Positions 59,859-64,000 of a stretch of DNA of 64,000 nucleotides are shown here, piece by piece. Origin of the DNA: Miltoncostaea oceani (GTDB lineage: Bacteria > Actinomycetota > Thermoleophilia > Miltoncostaeales > Miltoncostaeaceae). Position 1 is the first letter of the stretch; each line of letters opens with the position of its first letter. A model generated the notes under the pieces. It worked only from the letters and a program-made list of their open reading frames with translations. It did no database searches and was not told where the DNA came from. Where the stretch lies: assembly GCF_018141545.1 (NCBI RefSeq), contig NZ_CP064356.1, forward strand, positions 744,001 to 808,000, read 5' to 3'. A program made the translations under genes and the position numbers.

Positions 59859-61022
59859 GTGACCATCGCCCTCCTGACGGTCGCCGTCGGCGCGCTCGTC
59901 GTCGCCGCCGTGCTCGGCGTCGCCGCGCGCCGGGCCGCCCGGGAGGCCTCCGCCGCCCGGTCCGAGGCCGCCGCCGCGGTCGCCGCCGCCGCCGTCGCGG
60001 AGGGGCGGCGCCACCAGCTCCTGGAGGGCCTGCCGTTCACGACGCTGCGCGTCGACCGCGACGCGCGGGTGGTCGAGGCGAACCGCGCGGCGCTCGGGCG
60101 GTTCCCCTTCCTCGACCGGGGGATGGGCGTCCTCGAGTCGTTCAGCGAGCACGAGCTGGCCGGCCGGGTGCAGTCCGCCCTCGACGGCATGACCGCCGAG
60201 CGCTTCGAGGTGCGGCTGTTCGCCGACGGCCGGCGCACCTACCGCGTGGCGGTCGAGCCGTACGAGGTGGGGGACACCCGCGAGGCCCTCGTCTTCCTCA
60301 CCGACGCGAGCGAGGCCGCCGACTACCAGGAGCTGCGGTCGCAGTTCGTCGCGAACGTCTCCCACGAGCTGCGGACGCCGTTGACGGGGTTGCGGGCGCT
60401 GCTGGAGGCCCTCGACGACCCCGCGATGGACGAGGGCACCCGCCGCGACTTCGTGGGGCGCGCGTCGCGCGAGACGGCGCGCCTGGAGGCCCTGATCGCC
60501 GACATCCTGTTCCTCTCGGAGCTGGAGGCGACCCAGGGGATGCCCTCCGGCGCGCGCAGCGACCTGGCCGTCGCCGCCGCGGCCACCGCGCAGGAGCTCG
60601 CCCCGGCCGCGGCCGAGCAGCGCGTCCGGCTCGTCGTGGACGGCGACGGCGAGGCGTGGACGCCCCTCACCGAGCGCATGTCCCGCACCGTCGTGCGGAA
60701 CCTCCTCGAGAACGCGGTGAAGTACGCCGGCCACGGCGCGACGGCGCGGGCGACGGTGCGCCGGCGCGGCGACGACGTGGTCCTGACGGTGTCCGACGAC
60801 GGGGCCGGCATCCCCGAGATGCACCTGCCGCACGTCTTCGAGCGCTTCTACCGGGCGGATCCGTCGCGGTCGAAGCGCATGGGCGGCACCGGCCTCGGGA
60901 TGTCGATCGTGAAGCACATCGCCGAGCGCTTCGGGGGGACCGCCGAGGCCACGTCCCGGGAGGGCTTCGGCACCACCGTCACGATCACGATCCCGGCCCC
61001 GGAGGACGCGGACGGCCGCTGA
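59859..61022 (+). CDS. Sensor histidine kinase, PhoR-like
   Basis: The 387-residue product has one N-terminal membrane helix (ALLTVAVGALVVAAVLGVAA), a coiled stretch, a PAS-like domain (LLEGLPFTTLRVDRDARVVE) and a kinase core. H-box is VANVSHELRTPLTGLRALLE, N-box VVRNLLENAVKYAG, G1 VSDDGAGIPE, F-box FERFYRADPSRS and G2 GGTGLGMSIVKHIAE. No response regulator is adjacent, so it is an orphan here. GTG at 59859; a GAGACT box lies 6 nt upstream. The following sugar gene lies 32 nt downstream, so they may be cotranscribed. Confidence 0.92.
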   Translation: MTIALLTVAVGALVVAAVLGVAARRAAREASAARSEAAAAVAAAAVAEGRRHQLLEGLPFTTLRVDRDARVVEANRAALGRFPFLDRGMGVLESFSEHELAGRVQSALDGMTAERFEVRLFADGRRTYRVAVEPYEVGDTREALVFLTDASEAADYQELRSQFVANVSHELRTPLTGLRALLEALDDPAMDEGTRRDFVGRASRETARLEALIADILFLSELEATQGMPSGARSDLAVAAAATAQELAPAAAEQRVRLVVDGDGEAWTPLTERMSRTVVRNLLENAVKYAGHGATARATVRRRGDDVVLTVSDDGAGIPEMHLPHVFERFYRADPSRSKRMGGTGLGMSIVKHIAERFGGTAEATSREGFGTTVTITIPAPEDADGR

Positions 61023-61054
61023 GGGCGGCCCGTGATAGCGTCCCGCGTCGCCGT

Positions 61055-62179
61055 ATGGCCGTGCCCCTCATGGACATCCAGGCCCAGTACGGGCCCCTCC
61101 GCGCCGAGCTCGACGCCGCACTCGCGGGCGTCCTCGACAGCGGTCGCTTCATCCTCGGTCCCGAGGGCCGCGCCCTGGAGGCCACGGTCTCGGAGCGCCT
61201 CGACGGGCGCCCCTGCGCCGGCGTCGCCAACGGCACCGACGCGCTCGTCATCGCGCTGAACGCCCTCGACGTCGGTCCGGGCGACGAGGTCATCACGACC
61301 CCGTACACGTTCTACGCGACCGCCGAGGCCATTGCGCGGGTCGGCGCCACCCCCGTCTTCGCGGACATCGACCCGGTCACGTACTGCCTCGACCCGGCGA
61401 AGGTGCGCGAGCGGATCGGCCCCCGCACGAAGGCGATCCTCCCGGTCCACATCTTCGGCCACCCCGCCGACATGCCGGCGATCATGGAGATCGCGCGGGA
61501 GCACGGCCTCGTCGTCGTCGAGGACTCCGCGCAGGCGTTCGGCGCCCGGACCGCCGAGGGCGAGATCGGGACGTTCGGCGACGCCGCGACCTTCAGCTTC
61601 TTCCCCACGAAGAACTTCCCGGGGATGGGCGACGGCGGCATGGTCGTCTGCCGCGACGAGGCCCTCGCCGACCGGGTGAAGCGGCTGCGCTTCCACGGCT
61701 CGAAGGACAAGGTCGTGTTCGAGGAGGTCGGCTACAACTCGCGGCTCGACGACCTGCAGGCCGCGATCATCCGCGTCTTCTACCCGCACCTCGACGGGTG
61801 GAACGCCGCGCGCGCGCAGGCCGCCGCCTGGTACGCGGAGGAGGGGCTCGGCGACGTCATGGCGCTGCCCGCCACCGCCGAGGGCGCCCGCCACATCTTC
61901 CACCTCTACATGGCCCGCCACCCGCGGCGCGACGACATCCGCGCCGGGCTGGCCGAGGCCGGCGTCGCGAGCGCCGTCTACTACGGCATCCCGATGCACC
62001 TGCAGCCCGTCTTCGCGGGCCTCGGGTACACGGCCGGCGACCTGCCGGTGGCCGAGGAGGCCGCCGCGAGCGCCCTCGCGCTGCCGATGCACCCGAACCT
62101 CACGCGCGACGACGTCGCCGAGGTGGTCGCCGCCGCGAGCCTCGCCCTGGAGCGCGCCGGCGCCGCGTCGTCCCCGTAA
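61055..62179 (+). CDS. DegT/DnrJ/EryC1/StrS-family PLP aminotransferase
   Basis: These PLP enzymes aminate keto-sugars for cell-surface glycans. The 374-residue product has GVANGTDALVIALNALDVGP, EVITTPYTFYATAEAI, VVVEDSAQAFGARTAEGEIG, and the PLP Lys in FFPTKNFPGMGDGGMV. Length and domain order are normal. ATG 61055; a shorter ATG lies at 61070. It opens a polysaccharide segment with the next two genes. Confidence 0.94.
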   Translation: MAVPLMDIQAQYGPLRAELDAALAGVLDSGRFILGPEGRALEATVSERLDGRPCAGVANGTDALVIALNALDVGPGDEVITTPYTFYATAEAIARVGATPVFADIDPVTYCLDPAKVRERIGPRTKAILPVHIFGHPADMPAIMEIAREHGLVVVEDSAQAFGARTAEGEIGTFGDAATFSFFPTKNFPGMGDGGMVVCRDEALADRVKRLRFHGSKDKVVFEEVGYNSRLDDLQAAIIRVFYPHLDGWNAARAQAAAWYAEEGLGDVMALPATAEGARHIFHLYMARHPRRDDIRAGLAEAGVASAVYYGIPMHLQPVFAGLGYTAGDLPVAEEAAASALALPMHPNLTRDDVAEVVAAASLALERAGAASSP

Positions 62180-62203
62180 CCCGCGGCGCGAGGTGACCGG
62201 CCC

Positions 62204-63226
62204 GTGAGGATCTGGGTCGACATCACCAACTCGCCGCACGCGGTCATCTTCCGCCCGCTGATCGCGCGCCTGCGCGACCGAGGTCACGAGGTGACGGTGA
62301 CCGCCCGCGAGTTCGCCCAGACGATCGGGCTGCTCGACCGCTTCGGGATCGCCCACACCAGCATCGGCGCGCACGGCGGGGGCGCGCCGCGCGACAAGGC
62401 CCGCGCGATGGCCGGGCGGTCGTCGGCGCTGGTGCGCTTCGCCCGCCGCGAGCGCTTCGACCTGGCCGTCGCCCACGGCAGCACCGACCAGCCGATCGCG
62501 GCGCGCCTCGCGGGCACCCCCCAGGTCACGATGTTCGACTACGAGTACGCCACCGCGATGCACCACTGGAACGGCCGGTGGGCGACGCGGGTGCTGGTGC
62601 CCGCCGCGATCCCCGAGGAGGCCCTCGCCCGCTACGGCATGCGGCCCCCGAAGCTGGTGCGCTACCCGGGGCTGAAGGAGGAGTACTACCTCGCCGACCA
62701 CGCCGTCGACCCGGGCGTGGTGACCGAGCTGGGGCTCGACCCCGACGGCGTGATCGCGGTCCTGCGCCCGCCGCCCGAGGTCACGCTCTACCACCGCGGC
62801 GCCTCGACCGACCTCTTCGCCGCGACCCTCGCCCGGCTGCTCGACGCGGCCCCCGGCGTGCAGACGGTGGTGCTGCCGCGCACCGCCGAGCAGCGCGCGT
62901 CCCTGGAGGGGACCGCCGCGATCGTGCCGCCCGGGCCGATCGACGGGCCGAGCCTCGTGGCGGCCGCCGACCTCGTCGTCAGCGCCGGCGGGACGATGAA
63001 CCGCGAGGCCGCGGCCCTCGGCGTCCCCGCCTACACGCCGTTCGCCGCCCGCCTCGGCGCCGTCGACCGCGCCCTGATCGCCGACGGCCGCCTGCGGCGC
63101 CTCGAGGCCCCCGGCGACGTCGTGCTCGAGCGCCGCGCCCGCGGGGCGGCGCCGCCGCTGCGCGACCCCGAGATCCTGATCGACCTGATTCTCGGGGCCG
63201 TCCGGGGTAGAGTGGAGCCCTCGTGA
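62204..63226 (+). CDS. DUF354-family glycosyltransferase-like protein
   Basis: The 340-residue product starts MRIWVDITNSPHAVIFRPLI and has the DUF354 features VTVTAREFAQTIGLLDRFGI, VAHGSTDQPIAARLAGTPQV, the LRPPPEVTLYH region, and LVVSAGGTMNREAAALGVPAYT, similar to GT-B enzymes such as UDP-GlcNAc epimerase-like and MurG-like folds. Found in archaeal and actinobacterial glycan clusters. GTG start; its TGA overlaps the next GTG (GTGA). Confidence 0.87.
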   Translation: MRIWVDITNSPHAVIFRPLIARLRDRGHEVTVTAREFAQTIGLLDRFGIAHTSIGAHGGGAPRDKARAMAGRSSALVRFARRERFDLAVAHGSTDQPIAARLAGTPQVTMFDYEYATAMHHWNGRWATRVLVPAAIPEEALARYGMRPPKLVRYPGLKEEYYLADHAVDPGVVTELGLDPDGVIAVLRPPPEVTLYHRGASTDLFAATLARLLDAAPGVQTVVLPRTAEQRASLEGTAAIVPPGPIDGPSLVAAADLVVSAGGTMNREAAALGVPAYTPFAARLGAVDRALIADGRLRRLEAPGDVVLERRARGAAPPLRDPEILIDLILGAVRGRVEPS

Positions 63227-64000
63227 GCCGTGCTCCACTCAACTGGAGCCCCCGGGCGTTCGCTCACCGTGCCGCGCAGATCGCGGTCGATACGGGGCTC
63301 GTCGTGGCCGCCTACTGGCTGGCCTTCTACTTCCGCTTCGACGGCAACGTCCCCGGTCGGTACGAGCGGCTGTTCGCCGCGACCGTCGGCATCGTGGTCG
63401 TCATCAAGCTGGCGACCTTCGTCGCGATGCGCTTCTACACCAAGTGGTGGCGCTTCACGAGCCTCCGCGACCTCCAGGCGATCGTCCTCGCCGCGGCGGT
63501 GTCGAGCCTGCTCGTCACGGCCGTCCTGTCGCAGTGGCGCCCCGGCGACGTCGTCCCGATCCCCCGCGGCGTCCTGCTCTTCGACCTGGTCCTGACGCTC
63601 ACCCTGATCGGCGGCGCCCGGTTCGCGGTGCGCAGCGTCATCGAGCGCCCCCCGCGCACGGAGCTGGTGTCGAGCGGCCGTGAGGTGCTGATCTGCGGCG
63701 CCGGCGACGCCGGCAACACGCTGCTGCGGGAGATGAAGCGCAACCGCGACCTCGGGTACACGCCCGTCGGCCTGATCGACGACGACCCCCGCAAGCGCCG
63801 CCTCCGCGTGCAGGGCACCCGGGTGCGCGGCACCCGCGCCGACCTGCCCCGCGTGCTGCGCGAGGTGCACGTCGACGAGGTCATCATCGCCATGCCGTCG
63901 GCGTCGGGGCGCACCCGCCAGGAGATCGTCGAGGTCTGCCGCCAGGCCGGCGTGAAGTGCACGACCCTGCCGGGCCTGCCGGAGCTGATCACCGGCGAGG
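63223..64000 (+). CDS. CapD/FlaA1-like polysaccharide biosynthesis protein, truncated at window edge
   Basis: The gene starts at GTG 63223, overlapping the previous stop, and stays open to the window end (about 259 residues). The N-terminus has four predicted membrane helices (VDTGLVVAAYWLAFYFRF, LFAATVGIVVVIKLATFVAM, IVLAAAVSSLLVTAVL, LLFDLVLTLTLIGGARFA). A Rossmann-like domain follows (EVLICGAGDAGNTLLREMKR, GLIDDDPRKRRLRVQGTRV, VDEVIIAMPSASG). This is the layout of UDP-GlcNAc 4,6-dehydratase or epimerase-like CapD/FlaA1 proteins; the catalytic domain lies beyond the window. Membrane anchoring is typical of the longer branch. Confidence 0.9.
   Translation, partial: MSRAPLNWSPRAFAHRAAQIAVDTGLVVAAYWLAFYFRFDGNVPGRYERLFAATVGIVVVIKLATFVAMRFYTKWWRFTSLRDLQAIVLAAAVSSLLVTAVLSQWRPGDVVPIPRGVLLFDLVLTLTLIGGARFAVRSVIERPPRTELVSSGREVLICGAGDAGNTLLREMKRNRDLGYTPVGLIDDDPRKRRLRVQGTRVRGTRADLPRVLREVHVDEVIIAMPSASGRTRQEIVEVCRQAGVKCTTLPGLPELITGE

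Overview
The window is a very GC-rich chromosomal segment with many GTG starts, tightly overlapping genes, a zinc-type S14 and L36, and a heat-shock operon controlled by HspR and a HAIR site. Together these point to an actinobacterium. Gene order and the style of the small accessory proteins suggest the class Thermoleophilia, but that is inference. I see no rRNA, CRISPR array, insertion sequence or prophage. No gene-free stretch exceeds 300 bases.

Layout. 1-1173: a truncated minus-strand gene and a membrane-anchored protein. 1276-4304: rpsL-rpsG-fusA. 4380-8677: two minus-strand metabolic genes that break the usual str order (an F420-type oxidoreductase domain fused to a glucuronyl C5-epimerase domain, and a FAD/Fe-S dehydrogenase). 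8902-10089: tuf, with its own promoter and terminator. 10168-22425: the S10/spc superoperon from rpsJ to rplO, then secY, adk and map. 22470-24265: a frameshifted cell-surface repeat protein sits where infA is normally found. 24450-28178: the alpha operon rpmJ-rpsM-rpsK-rpsD-rpoA-rplQ-truA, with a fresh promoter. 28218-31748: surE, a HAD phosphatase and ligA.

31752-46325 is a mosaic of short operons on both strands: D-Ala-D-Ala carboxypeptidase, PAP2 phosphatase, tRNA-Pro(CGG), a NifU-like scaffold, nitrilase-family amidase, nagA, RlmD/TrmA methyltransferase, a degenerate uracil-DNA glycosylase-like protein, a GT4 glycosyltransferase with a decayed PHP domain, a CDP-alcohol phosphatidyltransferase, FAH hydrolase, GNAT, cupin and nth. 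46326-53522 is the HAIR-controlled chaperone operon dnaK-hsp20-grpE-dnaJ-hspR-clpB. 53519-61022 holds small membrane proteins, a sulfotransferase, a GYD protein, a metallo-beta-lactamase-fold protein, a phosphodiester glycosidase-like protein and an orphan sensor kinase. 61055-64000 opens a surface-polysaccharide cluster (DegT aminotransferase, DUF354 glycosyltransferase-like, CapD/FlaA1-like) that runs off the window.

The most unusual signal concerns translation starts. adk and the metallo-beta-lactamase gene both appear to start at AUA within an AUAG stop/start overlap, each with a well-placed Shine-Dalgarno sequence. dac has no AUG/GUG/UUG at its signal peptide and sits at a GUAG overlap. 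The CDP-alcohol phosphatidyltransferase has a consensus Shine-Dalgarno in front of CUG. The nitrilase-family gene appears to start at a leaderless CUG. A second pattern is a TANNNT-like -10 box 6-8 nt before start codons (leaderless transcripts). In three divergent gene pairs one shared, nearly symmetric -10 heptamer could fire in both directions.
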